DNA from: Solanum dulcamara
Taxonomy: Eukaryota; Streptophyta; Magnoliopsida; Solanales; Solanaceae
Assembly: GCF_947179165.1 (NCBI RefSeq)
Contig: NC_077245.1
Location: 40,355,286-40,419,285 of the forward strand
Direction: 5' to 3'
DNA: 64,000 nucleotides
The notes beneath the pieces are model-generated. The model saw only the letters and a program-made list of their open reading frames with translations, was not told the DNA's origin and searched no databases. Shown here piece after piece: positions 11,374-24,165 of the stretch. The translations under genes were made by a program, and so were the position numbers. Position 1 is the first letter of the stretch. Each line of letters starts with the position of its first letter.

Positions 11374-12161
11374 TGTAAGACCTCGAAAGATGGAAAATCA
11401 GAAATCGAGGTTCAAAAGAAGTTTCTTAGAAAAATTCCAACTTTTGTCACCAGGTGGTTCTTTACATATCCCTTCATAGGTCGTGGTGTTCTTCACGATC
11501 CATGGAGAGAAATCATAAAGTTCATTGATCAAAGGGGAGTTATGGAGGAAGGACCATGGATGGCTCCATGGCCCATGGTGTGAACCACAAGAAGTGATGA
11601 GGCCCGTGGAACCAACTCCTTAGACTTCATGTTCATGGTCCATACCAAAAAAGGAACCACGAGCCATGGTGGCCTCCGTGGAGGTCACCCCTTTCAGACC
11701 AAAGATCAATTCCATCACCACAAGCACCACCATTGGTCATGGTGAGTTTTACTAACCGTGGTGTGTTCCCCATGTAGGTGAAAGTTCAGTTGAAGTTCAG
11801 GGGTGTTTTGGTCTTTTCTTGTGTTTACATTAATGAATGTGGATGGATTTTGGGAGTTTATACTAACCTATTAACTACCCTAAGCCCTCCTAACTCTCTT
11901 ATTCTCCCCCAAACACTCTAAATCAAAATACTCTCTCTAAAAGTGTTCTCTAAAGAGCCTTCTTCTTCCTCAAGCTACGAGAGATTCAAGTCAAGTCTCC
12001 ATTCAAGAACAAAGTTAGGGCTTCTAAAAATCAAGGTATGTGGGAATTCATCGTTGTTCCCTTTCACCCATGGAATCCCAAGCTTTTCTCTAAAAAATCT
12101 CTTATGATATCTTCTCCTACAAGCCTTAATATCATGAATTGCATTGGGTCTTTGTAATTAC
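11374..12161 (+). mobile_element. 3' LTR of element B, left segment
   Basis: Starts TGTAAGACCTCG right after the polypurine tract. It contains repeated CCATGG/CGTGG phrases (11560-11770) and a pyrimidine-rich tract with CTCTCTT (11885-11950), features shared with the C LTR. It is interrupted by solo LTR A3. Confidence 0.8.
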
Positions 12162-15125
12162 TGTTCCACCGCATACTTTTGTACCTTGTAACACGTTCTT
12201 AAGTCTCTTGAAAGGATCTTAAGTTTCATGGAAGGATCGTAAGCATCTTAAGTTTCTTAAGGTTTCATAAAGTTTCTTAAAGCTTCTAAAAGCTTCTTAA
12301 GTTTCTTGAAAGATTCCTAATTTCTTGAAAGCTTCTTAGAAGTTACCATATGATATGGATAGGATATAATATCAAACAAATCTAAGGAAAGGAGAATGTG
12401 ATACCCCATGGCAGGGAAGATTTGAAATAAAGTTATAGGAATCTGGAAGGAATTGGAGGTCAAGTAGTGAGTCATAGGACCCGACTTACTTGTGTAAGCT
12501 ATTACTTTGGATGTGTAATATACGTAAGCTACCAACTTGGAAATTTTACATACTTAAGCTATTTAAGTACGTACCAAGCTTACGTAGCAAGAATTACATA
12601 GGTTCATAAAAGAAGACGAGATTACGAATCCACGAGGGGAAAAACAAGGTTACACATGTAAGCAATGGAGAGTGCCATATTGCAGAAAGGGAGAGTGCCA
12701 TGTGGAAGTAGCTGGAGAAAGAGGTGAATCCCACCAGCCACATGGCAGCCTATGGTTTGAGGAAGGGATGTGTTGGCCCAATGAGGGTTTGACATGTGTC
12801 ACCACTTAGTGCTTAACATGTGTCACCACTTAGTGCTTGACATGTGTCCTCACTTAAGGGTTGACAAGTGTCACCCCCTAAAAGTAGCCTATATATATGT
12901 TTCCTATGACTCATCAAGTTCCATACATTTCTAGAAAAATCAAAACAAAGAGAGAAAATTCAAGAGAAACAAAAGTAGAGAGAAGAAACCTTAAGAGACA
13001 AAGAGAGAGACCTACGGTTTTGGGAAGAGGAAAAGAGGTAAGTTTTCGATATCGTTCCGTAAATTAGTTATATAGGGTATACCATGATGGTATTAAGGTA
13101 CTATTAATGTAATTTTATGGTTTTTAGAAGCACCAAAACGTTAGCAAATAGCCACAAAGTTGTAGACGCGCTGAAGGAAATTTCGAGGCTAGTTCCGGCA
13201 AGTTTTGACGAGTATCGGGTAAGGTAAAGTTTCTCTTTTGAACTGGAGTTTATGATATTTTTATAAGGTATATTACATGTCTGAAATAATTTTGGAAGTG
13301 GAAAATTTGAATAAGGATGCTTGACGTTAGAAACAAACTAAATTGAAGTCGTTAAAGTTAAATCGGAGTCACATAGTGTGTTGTGCTTGTGGTGCTGCGG
13401 TTGAAGCTGGTTTGATTGTTTGTTGCAGTTCTAGAAAGTGTTCTAAAAGGGGTGTGGGTACTTATGGTTTTAGAAACACGACCCTCCGCTTTATATGGTT
13501 AACGGTTTTACAAAATAAAGGTTAAAACTCTATTTTGGTATCATAGTTTGGAGCTAGTTTTTTGGAGTTGTATTGTATAATGTTGAAGTGATTTACTAGT
13601 ATATATGCTGCTGGTTTTTTTTTTTTGGTATGGTTTTTGACATTTAGGCCGAGTTGAAATATCGGAGATGTTCAAGTTATAGGGGAGATGCTGCCCGATT
13701 TTTGGTAACTTATGAACTAGTAATGAACTAGTCGAGGGAAATGGATAAAAAAATGACCTCTATGGAGACTTTGTTGTAGAGTTGGTATTGGAAAGTGAAA
13801 GGTCATTAACCATAGTATTACTTTCATGTTAAATAGGTTCAAGAGACGACGAGGCGAACCTATTAGGAGTAATCCGTAAGAGGTATGTAAAGCTAACCGT
13901 TCCTTCTTTCGGTATGTCTTTGGCATAAGTATGTAAAGCTAACCGTTATTTCTCTTGGAATGTTTTGACATAAGTATATAAAGCGAATCTTCCTTTTTGG
14001 CATGATTTTTATGAAATAAGTATATAACTTTTATATTATTCCAAGGAAATTTCTATTCGTAGAGCCGCTAGGATGACCAACTTCTTGATTTTCCAAAGGA
14101 TATTTTATCATGTCTAGATACGTGTATATGATTCCAAAAGTTCTATTTGGATATAACTCATAGTGATATTCAAAAGGTACTTGATACGACTCTTGTCTTG
14201 ATTTTTGAATAATAACTCATTTTGTTAACTCCATCGAGTCTCAAAAATGATTTAAAGTGCATTTATTTTCTTACTACTCTACTCATGGATGCCTCAATGC
14301 TTCCTTTACCAAGACCGGGTCAGGTTTTGTTCACTGTGCCCCGACGTGAGGGGGCAAGTACGCCCTATACATGGGATTTATGGAGTTAAGATGTGCCATG
14401 TACACATATGATATGATATGACCATCTGATATGATCTGTTATAGAGATATTCCCTACTCTGGATTTATGATGTGCTGTGGCGCCAATGATGGGACGGCGA
14501 CTACGATTTATTCACTGAGTCCCATAATGGGGCTGGATATGGTATATGTTTTTCTACATATATTATTTGTGGTAATGAAAAACATTTTGATATTCTGGAT
14601 ATTTTGCTCATTTTTGCACCTTCTCTTCTGGTAATGGCTTTACTTATTACAGTCCATACTTTACATACTCAATACATTATCCGTACTGACCCCCTTTCTT
14701 CGGAGGTTGCATTACATGCCCGCAGGTACAAACGCTCAGTTTGTTGATCCTCTCGCTTAGGACATACACCCAATTGGTTGGTAGTTATCCTTTGTTCGAA
14801 GCCCTATTTGGTACTAACTTTTCTTCTATATATTTGTACATATTGGTTAAGGGTACGACGGGGCCCTATCACATCATATGACTAGGCTATTATTCTGTAG
14901 AGGTTTGTAGACTTGTGATGTGGATTATGTATATATGTTTTGGGCTTTGTGTTCCGTGACGGCCTTAACGGCCCTCTTGTACTATATGTGTTCTCATGCA
15001 CTCTCTAGCGACCCCTTTTTGATTTCTACTTTTGGTTATTCTTCTAACAAGCTAAGTGGGGCTAAGGGTACGTATGGGTGCCCAACTCGGGAATCAGTCA
15101 TGGCCTAAGGAGTTGGGTCTTGACA
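12162..15125 (+). mobile_element. Solo LTR A3 (family A)
   Basis: A 2964-bp solo LTR starting TGTTCCACCGC (a decayed TGTTACACCCC) and ending GTTGGGTCTTGACA. Flanks ATTAC (12157-12161) and ATTTC (15126-15130) match in 4 of 5 bases. The 21-nt stem-loop and the G/C hairpin are present but mutated (near 14667 and 14860). It sits within the B 3' LTR and has more sequence change than A2. Confidence 0.87.
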
Positions 15126-15130
15126 ATTTC

Positions 15131-15693
15131 ATTGTATTTCATTTATATTACCCTAATTATGCATACATTGTGTTTCATGATTTTGAAGTTGAGTTTTAAT
15201 GACCCATGCTATGTTCTAGTTTCAAGTATGTTTTCAATGAATTATGATCATGAATTTCAAGTGATTTAAATGAAAGCTTTATGAATGCTTTCCAAAGTTT
15301 ATGGATGACCCATGAAAGATTATGAATGATGTTTCAAATATTCTTTAAGAAAGAAGTTATAGTACAATAAGGAAAATTCTTGCACAATCATGTTAATGAA
15401 GTATAAAGGTTGTGATGGAATTTCCTCACACACTCATGTTGAAGTTGATAGATGAACTACTCTTATGTTATTTTTATAAAGATGGATTGGTACTATATAA
15501 AATTTCCAAATGATCTGAATGACTATGTTTTCATGAAAGTTTCGCTGGAATAATGACTAAGAACCGAAAGGAATCTAAGGTGGGATTCGGTCTGGTAGCC
15601 ATATTTGCTACCCAAGAGAATCCTAGTAGAAACCTTTATTCCCTAGGATTCTAATCGTCGTGTCACACCTAGGGTCTATCTTAGGTTGTGACA
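15131..15693 (+). mobile_element. 3' LTR of element B, right segment
   Basis: Remainder of the B LTR, ending TTAGGTTGTGACA. It is followed by CTCAG (15694-15698), the right copy of the B target site. The same CTCAG occurs uninterrupted in the homologous C2 position (22983-22987), showing that B jumped into element C1. B LTR length without A3 is about 1.35 kb. Confidence 0.8.
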
Positions 15694-16022
15694 CTCAGTA
15701 GGATGCTTCATCTGGTTTTGATAGTAATTATCTAAACAAGTTTTATGCTCTTTAGACTTGACAAGATCCGGAGGGATCTCCAGATGTGGCTATTGGTATG
15801 TTACGAGTCATTCAGTTTGATATTTATACTTTGCTAGACCCTGGTGCTACCCTGTCATTTGTGACTCCTTATGTTGTGATGATATTTGATGTCAGTCCAA
15901 AAATTCTCTTAGAATCTTTCTTAGTCTCTACCCTTGTTGGTGACTACATTATTACTAAATGGGTCTATAGAAATTGCTCGATCTCAATTTTTTCCAGAAA
16001 ACCACCTCAGTGGATCTTGTAG
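15694..16022 (+). pseudogene. Element C1 protease region (broken)
   Basis: Aspartic protease part of a Ty3/gypsy polyprotein. The frame at 15786-16022 reads the active-site strand LLDPGATLSFVTPY, the DPG(A/S)T form usual in plant chromoviruses, followed by a strand resembling ESFLVSTLVGD. The upstream gag of this copy lies on the other side of element B, outside the window. Homologous to 23060-23330 of C2. The frame is closed by stops just after 16022. Confidence 0.75.
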
Positions 16023-16239
16023 AGTTAGATGATTAATTTTGATGTTATTCTTGGTATGGATTGGCTTCATGCTTCTTATGCCTCTATTGAATGTAGGACC
16101 TGATTTGTCAAATTTCAGTTTCTAAATGAAACGGTCTTAAAGTGAAAGGTTAGTAATTCAGCTCCTAAGGGTCAGTTTTATCTCATTTCGTAAAGCTTTA
16201 AAGATAATTTCTAAAGGTTTTATCTATCATCTAGTACAT

Positions 16240-16960
16240 GTTAGGGATATTAATTCTGAAATCCCTACTCTTGAGTCATCACTTGTTGTAAATAAGCTTC
16301 CAAAAGTGTACCCGGATGATCTTCGTGGTGTTCCTCCTGAAAGGGAAATAGACTTTGGAATTGACCTTCTTCTCGACATACAACCTTTTTCTATTCTTCT
16401 TTACAAAATGGATACAGGAGAACTTAAGGAATTAAAAGATGAGTTAAAGAACCTATTAGATAAGGGTTTCAATAGGCCAGGTATTTCTCTATGGGGTTCT
16501 AAATTTTATTAGATAAGGATTATTCTCTTCGTATGTGTATTGATTACTGGCAATTGAACAAATTCATGATAAAGAATAAGTATTCCATTCCAAGGATCGA
16601 TGACTTATTTAATCAACTTCAAGGTGTTAGCTTCTTCTCTATGATTGATCTTCATAGGGTTATCATCAGTTGATAGTGAGAGAGTGTGACATCTCGAAAA
16701 TACCTATTAGAACTCACTATTGTCACTATGAATTTTTGGTTATGTATTTTGGGCTAACGAAAGCTCCTGCAATTTTTATGGATTTGTGTTTTTGGCTAAG
16801 GAATGCTCCTATAGCTTTTATGGATTTGATGAATAGAGTACTTAAGAAATACCTTGATATGTATGTAATCTTGTTTATTGATAATATTTTTATCTACTTT
16901 TAGAATGAGGATGAGCATGCCAATCGAGTGAGGATCGTTTTGCAAGTTCTCATGGAAAAA
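16240..16960 (+). pseudogene. Element C1 reverse transcriptase (catalytic site lost)
   Basis: RT domain in several frames: a linker reading [14 protein letters not shown] (about 16330), the [14 protein letters not shown] helix (about 16425), [14 protein letters not shown] (about 16570), and GLTKAP...FMDL (about 16750). Two defects are decisive. The catalytic FIDD box reads FIDN, with Asn for the second Asp at 16883-16885. A 42-bp in-frame tandem duplication (16747-16828) repeats the [11 protein letters not shown] segment as [11 protein letters not shown]. Stops and shifts near 16512 and 16665 also split the domain. Confidence 0.82.
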
Positions 16961-17039
16961 TAATGATTTGCTAAGTTTAGCAAGTGTGAGTTTTGGTTGA
17001 GGTTAGTTGTGTTTCTTGGCCATATTATTTTTGGTGAAG

Positions 17040-17917
17040 TTATTAAGGTTGATCCAAAAAAGACTGAGGCATTCAATAATTGACCTAGAGTTTCTTGGGC
17101 TTGGCTGGTTATTCAGAGGATCCAAAGAAGACTAAGGCAGTCCTCTATTGCTTCACCTTTGACTCAAAAGAAGATGAAATTGCAATGGTCGGAACCTTTT
17201 TAGAAAAGTTTCCAAAAGTTAAAGAGTCAACTTACTTCAGCCTCAGTTTTGACTTTACCGAAAGGATATAACGTCTTTATTATGAATTATCATGCACCTA
17301 GAATTGATCTTGGTAGTATTTTGATACAACATTGTAAGGAGATTATTTACGCTTTGAGGCAATTCAAAGTGCATGAAATGAATTACCTGACTCATGATTT
17401 GAAGTTGGTGGTGCTGGTATTTGCTTTGATGATTTGGAGACACTATCTCTATGGTGTTCATCTGGATGTATTCACCGATCATAATAGTTTGCAATACATT
17501 TTTAGGCGAAAGGATTTTAATATTTGCCAGAAGAGGTTGCTTGATTTGGTAAAGGATTATAATATGAATGTTCTTTACCATTTGGGTAAGGCAAATGTGG
17601 TTGCTGATGCTCTTAGTCGATTGTCCTTGAGTAGTATAGCTCATATTATGGATGATAAGAAGGAGTTGGTTCATGATGTTCATAGACTAGCTCAATTAGG
17701 TGTTAGTTTAGTTGACTCTAAGGAAGGTGGTATCATTGTTCAGAATAGTTCAGAGTCATCTCTTGTATCAGATATGAAGGCTAAGGAAGATAACGACCCG
17801 ACTTTGGTTGAATTAAAGAAAGTAGTTTCAAAAAAAGCTATTGAGGCTTTCTCCCAAGAGGGAGATGGTGTGCTTCGTTACCAAGTCACATGTATGTTCC
17901 GGATGTTGATGAGTTGA
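17040..17917 (+). pseudogene. Element C1 RNase H and linker
   Basis: The longest open stretch of this copy (17249-17917, 222 codons) covers the RNase H end: SILIQHC, the THDLKLVVLVFALMIWRHYLYG helix, the VFTDHNSLQYIF strand with its Asp, YHLGKANVVADALSRLS, and then the linker into integrase. The upstream RT connection region (17040-17240) is readable only with frameshifts. No start codon logic applies: this is the interior of a polyprotein. Confidence 0.85.
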
Positions 17918-19160
17918 GTCAACACATAGTATATGAAGCTGACAGTTCTCCATATTCTATTCACTCGAGATCCACCAAAATGTACCGTGGCCTATGGGAA
18001 ATCCATTGATGGAATGGGAAGAAGAAAGAAATTATGAAATTTATGGCTAATTGTCCAAATTGCCAACAAGTGAAGGTTGAGCAACAAAAACCTAGAGGTA
18101 TGACTAAAGATATTAGCATTCCTACTTGGAAGTGGGAAGATTTGTATATGGACTTCATTATAGGTTTACCTCGTACTCAACGACAATATCTCTCTATGTG
18201 GATTGTTGTAGACCAAATAACTAAGTCAATGCATTTTCTTTCCATGAAGACCCCTTATTCATCCAAGGACTATGATAGGCTCTATATTTGGGAATTGGTT
18301 AAGTTGCATGATGTCCCTTTGCCTATCATTTTATATAGGGGTACTCAGTTTATTTCTCAAGTTTGGAGATTGTTTCAAAAAGGTCTTGGTACACAAGTTC
18401 AGCTTAGTACATTGTTTCTTCCATAGACCAATGGTCAAGTGGAACAGTCTATTTAGACTTTAGAAGATATGTTTAGAGATTATGTAATTCACTTTAAAGG
18501 TAATTGAGATGATCATTTGCCTTTGATTGAGTTTGAGTACAATAATAGTTATCACTCGAGTATCCAAATGGCTTTATTTGAGGCTTTGTATAGAAAAAGA
18601 TGTAGGTCTCTAATTGGATGGTTCGAGTTAGGTAAGGTGGCCTTAATAGGGTAAGAATATGTTCATGAGGCTATGGGAAGGTATAGGCTTATCCGGGATA
18701 GGCTATAAGCGGATCAAAGTAAGAAAAAGTCATATGCAGATGTAAGACGGAGAGAACTTGAGTTTACCATTGATGATTGGGTCTACTTCAAAACCTCTCC
18801 CATAAAGGGTGAAATGATATTTGGAAAGAAAGGAAATCTTAGTGCAAGATATATGGGCCCATATCAATTTTTGAGGCATTTTGGAGAGGTAGCTTATTAG
18901 TTGGACTTATCATCTTAATAGGCATACGTGCATCCGGTATTCCATGTTTCATTTATGAAAAATATGTTGGAGATTCATTTATGATTGTGCCATTATAGAG
19001 TGTTGGAATTAAGAAAAGTCTTTCTTATGAAGAGGTTACAATTGAGATTCTAGATCATTAAGTTCAGAAGTTGAGAAATAAAGAAGTTACTTCAATGAAA
19101 GTCCTTTGGAGGATCAGTTTGATAAGGATGCTACTTGGGAGGCTGAAACCACTATCATGT
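17918..19160 (+). pseudogene. Element C1 integrase and chromodomain (broken)
   Basis: Integrase: zinc finger end CPNCQQVK (about 18050), core with YMDFIIGLP (first catalytic Asp present), then ILYRGTQF, where families have SDRGTQF, so the second catalytic Asp is Tyr. PQTDG is reduced to P-stop-TNG (TAG at 18424-18426). YNNSYHSS (about 18540), ALYRKRCRS (about 18590) and a C-terminal domain reading DDWVYF and GPYQF follow. A chromodomain-like end follows near 19010-19150 (EILDH, KVLWR). Many stops are at codons that are Gln, Arg or Trp in relatives. Confidence 0.84.
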
Positions 19161-19447
19161 CCCGGTATCTCATCTCTTTCCCTCCACTTTAGTTTCAACT
19201 AGAGGTATTACCTTCTCATGTTTACTCATTTTGGATTCATGCGTTTGAGTTGTTCTCATGTTTCCATATACTTGCATATTGATGAAATCAGTTTTTAAGT
19301 TCATGTTTTAGCTTGGGGTCAATTACTACTTAGTTTTATGCATTTTGATGTGATTTGCTTTCACTACGGGTTGTTAGATCTCTTTCCTACTGTATATATT
19401 CAAGTTTGAGTCCCATTCAAAGATGAATTTTTCCAAGAGGGAGATAT
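19161..19447 (+). mobile_element. Element C1 3' untranslated part and polypurine tract
   Basis: Non-coding 3' end of C1 with the purine tract AAGAGGGAGATAT at 19435-19447, immediately before the LTR terminus TGTAATCC. Same layout as in element B (11361-11373). Confidence 0.72.
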
Positions 19448-21661
19448 TGTAATCCTAACACCCCATAAGTTAAAAAGTTGATTTGGAAAGAAAAGTTGTA
19501 GAAATATTATTAGTACAGTGAATAATGAGGGGGTTCACGGACTATGCAAGTTTCCACAGTCCGTAAAATCCACTTATGGAACCATACCTTGTGTTGGAAT
19601 TTTCTAAGTCAGGACTTCTAACAGATGTACGGTCCATAAAAAGTTTTACGGACCGTAGATCCATCTGTTGATGAACCATCAGAGAGTGGAAATATTGGGT
19701 TGATAGGACCAACGACTTCTACGAGCTGTGGTTGGTTCTATAGAGCGTGGATGGGTTCGTAGACCATGACATTGTACTTAGGGAATTTTAGGTCAATGAA
19801 AGATCTATGGGAGTTTGTACAACCCGTGTAAGGATCCATGGACCATGGACCTGGCCGTAGAATGAGAGATCAGAAATTTTATTTTTCATACATAATTTGA
19901 TGGACGACCATTATGGTCCGTAGAAGGATGTATGGATTGTACATGGCACCGTAGAGTGAATTTGACATTATTTCTCAGGGTTATTGGGGTCTTTTCCAAC
20001 TCTTTTAACCCTTATACTATGTTGTTTTAAGCCTATTCCTAATTATGATAACTAACATTAATATGTTTTTTTAAGACTATTCCTAAGTCTTATAACTAAC
20101 TTTACCCTTCAAATTTCCCCCATTCTCTTTCATTCACTCAAAACCCCAAACTTCTCTCAAAATCTTCTCCTCCAAGGTTACCTCAAGGTGACTCTAGGTT
20201 TTTTCAAGATTTAATTCATAATTTAAGGTCTTCATTAAGGCATCCATCAATGTATGTGAGAAGTTTAACAATGGATCCGTTTCCATACATTGAGTCCCAA
20301 AGAAACCCCTTTTTTCTCAAATTATGTTCTTACTCAACTTCTATGATTTCTATGATTATGTTATGAGTTCAATTGATTATTACTTATTTCATTCCTATTG
20401 ATATTAATATGCATTATTGGATTGTAATTCAATGTTTATCAATGATTTTACATCAACCCATGCTATATGAATGTTTTTGAGTATGAAATAAAACTTTGAG
20501 ATTATGCATGTATTATTAATTAAAGAAATTATATTTTGAGGATGCTTTTTAATAAATTATCAATATGAATTTATGAAAATAGGTTACTTACAATTGAAGT
20601 ATCCTCATTTGGAATGGTTTCTATGATTTATCCTTTTCCAATTAAAGTGTGATTTTACTATGAAAATATTATCATGATTTAGATGCTTTCGATTAAGTGT
20701 CTTTTATAAAATGATTATGTTATGAATCATGATATTTTGAGAGGAGATATTATCATGATTTTGAGTCCTTATGATCAATTTGGTATTACTAGATTCTTAA
20801 CATTCCAAAGATAATGAGTATGAGTATGATTATTCTTGTTAAGAGTACTACATAGCACTGAGTTGGACTAGTGGTGATTAACCATGTTCTAAAACTACGT
20901 ACCCTCACAGGATGTCCTGATTGCACAAGACTATCTAGTGGATACACCTAATATTATTATCATGGTCCTTACCTTGGCAAGTAGGACACTCGTTTTTCAG
21001 TATGGGAGCAGTACTCTGAACTTCATGTTATAGCTCACATGGTGTATATCAATTGGCAGTATGTCTCACTTATCTTATGATTATGATTTTCCTACAATCA
21101 TTGCATTGACCATGTATCATGTTTTAAACTATATTTTATCAAGATTATCATGTTTTAGCTTGATCATTGCATTGTTATATTTTATCCTATAAATTTCATG
21201 TTCCACATACTGTGTATATTCAATGTTTAGACACGTAATTTTGCCTAAATTATCTCATAATATAGATTTTGACGTTTCTCCATCTTTTGGTCATGGCTAG
21301 TTGGATTATGATCAGCTGAGATTACTTCGTTAGTCCTCATGGTTCGAGGGCATGGACACACTATGAGTTCTTTTATGTCCTTTCAGGCTTTTTTATTTTT
21401 AGATATTAGAGATAGCTACAGACCTGTTCTAGTATCTCACCTATGCTAGAGTCTTGTGTCAGACATAGATTTCTCCTTTATGATTTTGTACTCATATTGT
21501 GTTATTCTTTTGAGTTGAATTTTGATACTTCTATTCTTTTTTATTTATTTAATTATTTTATGATGTTCTCTTAGTATCATTTTTATGTCAAGTGGCTTGT
21601 TTAGAGTCTTTTGGGATTCTATTCGCAATGTCACATATATAGGGTAGTTTGGGTTGTGAAA
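19448..21661 (+). mobile_element. LTR shared by elements C1 and C2
   Basis: 2214-bp LTR from TGTAATCCTAACACCCC to GGGTTGTGAAA (decayed GTGACA). It is preceded by a polypurine tract (C1 end) and followed by a primer site (C2 start), so it acts as the 3' LTR of one element and the 5' LTR of the next. It holds repeated CGGACCGTAG/GGTCCGTA phrases in 19540-19930 and a pyrimidine-rich leader near 20110-20170. Confidence 0.82.
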
Positions 21662-21665
21662 AATA

Positions 21666-21679
21666 TGGTATTTAGAGAA
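21666..21679 (+). other. Primer binding site of element C2 (Met-tRNA type)
   Basis: TGGTATTTAGAGAA, 4 bases after the LTR end, is a mutated form of TGGTATCAGAGCAA, the complement of initiator Met-tRNA 3' end used by most plant Ty3/gypsy elements. Confidence 0.75.
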
Positions 21680-21879
21680 ATGGGTTTTTAAAGAGTCCTA
21701 GGTGTCTAACAAACCATGTTATATAGATTCTTGTTCATGAATGTGAAGCGCGCCACATTTAAGAATGAGAGGCTATGAGACATTTAAGAAACTTTCAATT
21801 ATTTTATTATTCTTAAGTCGTGCGATAAAGTTGAACTATTTTAAGATTTCCTTCTAACTCATTTTCTATGCATTTCAAA

Positions 21880-22985
21880 ATGATGCCTCCAAGAAGATAT
21901 TAGGTGATAAGGAATCATAACGTGAATACAAATAAAGAGCAATAAGCTCCACAAGATTCGCTTAACCTTTTGGCCAAGAAAGTCACTCATGTTGAGTTTA
22001 GGGCTTCTTTTCAAGTGTTGACCAAAGCTATGATGGAACACACTAACCATAAGGTGGTACCTCCCTTGAACCCAAATGTGGGTATGGCAGGGACAAGGGT
22101 TTGAGACTTTACTCAGATAAATCATCCAGAATTCCATGGTTTAAAAGTGGATGAGGATCTACAAGGATTTGTAGAGGGGGTCCAAAAGATGGTTGAAATT
22201 ATGGGAGTGACACTAGTGGAAAAATCTGACTTGGATGCTTATCAATTGAAAGGGATTGCTCAAGTGTGGTTGGATCAATGTTAGGAAGAAAGGGCTGTTG
22301 ATGTGGGTCTCTTGGATTGGAATAAGTTCAAAGAGGAATTTCTTGATCGGTTCTTTCCCCTTGAGATGAGGGTGGCTAAAGTGCAATAATTCATAAGTGT
22401 TAGCCAAGGAATATGAGTGTGAGTGAATACTTTGTGAAGTTCACTCTATAGTCCAAGTATGCTCCGACTATGGTTGTCGATTCTAGAGATTGTATGAGCA
22501 AGTTTGTTTATGGTGTCTAAGAAATAGTGGTCAAAGAGTATAGAACCTCTATGTTGGTCAAGAAAATGGACATGTCGAGGTTAATGACACATGCACAACA
22601 TATTGAAGAGGAAAAACATAAGGAGAGGGATATAGAAACCAAGAGGGCACGGACTAATAGTGGTGATTTCTCTTAGTCGAGGTCCGGTGGTCGCTTTATG
22701 TCTTGACAGAAGTTCTCAGGTCCAAATTTATCTAGTGCTCAAATTCAAACTTTCAACAAAGATAGGGTGTCTCACCCTAAGCCTCAAGGGAGTTTGCCTA
22801 GTGATTTGCGCCCGCTTTTCAGAGATGTGGGAAGAACCATTCAGGAAAATGCTTAGCCAATTTTGGTGCATATTTTGGGTGTGGTAAAACTAGACATAGA
22901 TTAATAGATTTTCCTTTGTCTACTACCAAGGGTGGAAATGTTCATCGACAGACTCAGCCTAGTGTTTATTTTGGCTTCCTGACTC
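21880..22985 (+). pseudogene. Element C2 gag (broken), with zinc knuckle remnant
   Basis: Gag of a chromovirus. A start reads MMPPRRY at about 21882, with a stop straight after, and a 220-bp leader separates it from the primer site. The retrotransposon gag fold is readable around 22130-22390 (FHGLKVDEDLQGFV, the FLDRFFPLEMR motif) and is cut by TAG/TGA codons. Near 22800-22915 the two zinc knuckles are still seen as CGKNHSGKC and then FGCGKTRHRLIDF, where the Gly and flanking Cys positions have changed. Nucleocapsid function is lost. Confidence 0.8.
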
Positions 22986-23039
22986 AGTAAGGTGCTTCAT
23001 GTTGTTCCAGTGGTCAATGCTAGAACAAGTCTTATGCTC

Positions 23040-24165
23040 TTTAGCCTCGATAGGATCAGGACGGATCTCTAGATATGGTTATTAGTATGTTATGATTCTT
23101 TTAGTTTGATATTTATTCTTTGGTAGACCCTGGTGTTACTTTGTCTTTTATGACTCTTTATGTTGTTATGAAGTTTGATGTCAGACCAAAAATTCTTTTA
23201 GAAACTCTCTTAATCTCTTCTCTTGTCGGTAATTCCATTGTAACTAAATAAGTCTATAGAAATTTCTCGGTCTCAATTTTATGGAAAATCACCTTAGTTG
23301 ATCTTGTCGAGTTAGACATGATTGATGTTAATGTTATTCTTAGTATGGATTGGTTTCATCCTTTTTATGCCTCTATTGACTATAGGACCCAATTGGTCAA
23401 ATTTCTATTTCCCATTGAAATAGTCTAAGAGTAGAAGGGTAGTAATTCAGCTCCTAAGGGTCAATTTATCTCATGCCTTAAAGCTAGAACGATATTTTCT
23501 AAAGGTTGTATCAATCATCTAGTTTGGGTTAGGGATATGAATTCCGAAACCCCTATTCTTGAGTCGATTCCATTAGTAAATGAGTTTCCAAAAGTGTTCC
23601 CTATTTATCTTCCTGGTGTTCCTCTCCAAATGGAAATAGACTTTGGAATTAACCTTCTTCTCGACATGCAGCCTATTTGTATTCCTCCTTACCGAATGGC
23701 TCTGGAAGAACTTAAGGAGTTGAAATATAACTTAAAATACCTATTGGATAAGGGTTTCATCAGATTAAAATTTTTCCATAGGGTGCTCCAAGTTTTTTTA
23801 TTCGGAAGAAAGATGGTTCTCTTCGTGTGTGTATTAATTATCGGCAATTGAACAAAGTCACGATAAAAAATAACTATCCATCCCAAGGATCGATGACTCA
23901 TTTGATCAATTTCAAGGTGATAGCTTCTTCTCCAAGATTGATCTTTCATCGGGTTATCATCAGTTGATAGTGAGACAGATAACTGTTAGAACTCAGTATG
24001 GTCATTATGATTTTTTGGTTATGTCTGTTGGACTTACGGATGCTCTTTTTGCTCTTATGGATTTGATACACCGAGTGTTCAAGCAATGCCTTTATATGTT
24101 TTTGATCATGTGTATTGATTAAATTTTGATCTACTCTTAGAGCGAGGATGAGCATTTCGATCATC
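23040..24165 (+). pseudogene. Element C2 protease and 5' part of RT, truncated
   Basis: The protease strand reads SLVDPGVTLSFMT (about 23120). The linker and RT start follow in the open stretch 23537-23851 ([43 protein letters not shown]). Downstream RT blocks (RTQYGHYDF, then CID-stop-IL in place of FIDDIL; TAA at 24120-24122) are readable with frameshifts. Homology stops abruptly at about 24165 inside the block that reads EDEHFDHL, where element X begins. It is therefore truncated rather than merely decayed. Confidence 0.8.

Noticed and set aside
17255..17683. 142-codon minus-strand ORF
   Set aside because: It is the antisense shadow of the C1 RNase H frame, which has clear conserved motifs on the plus strand.
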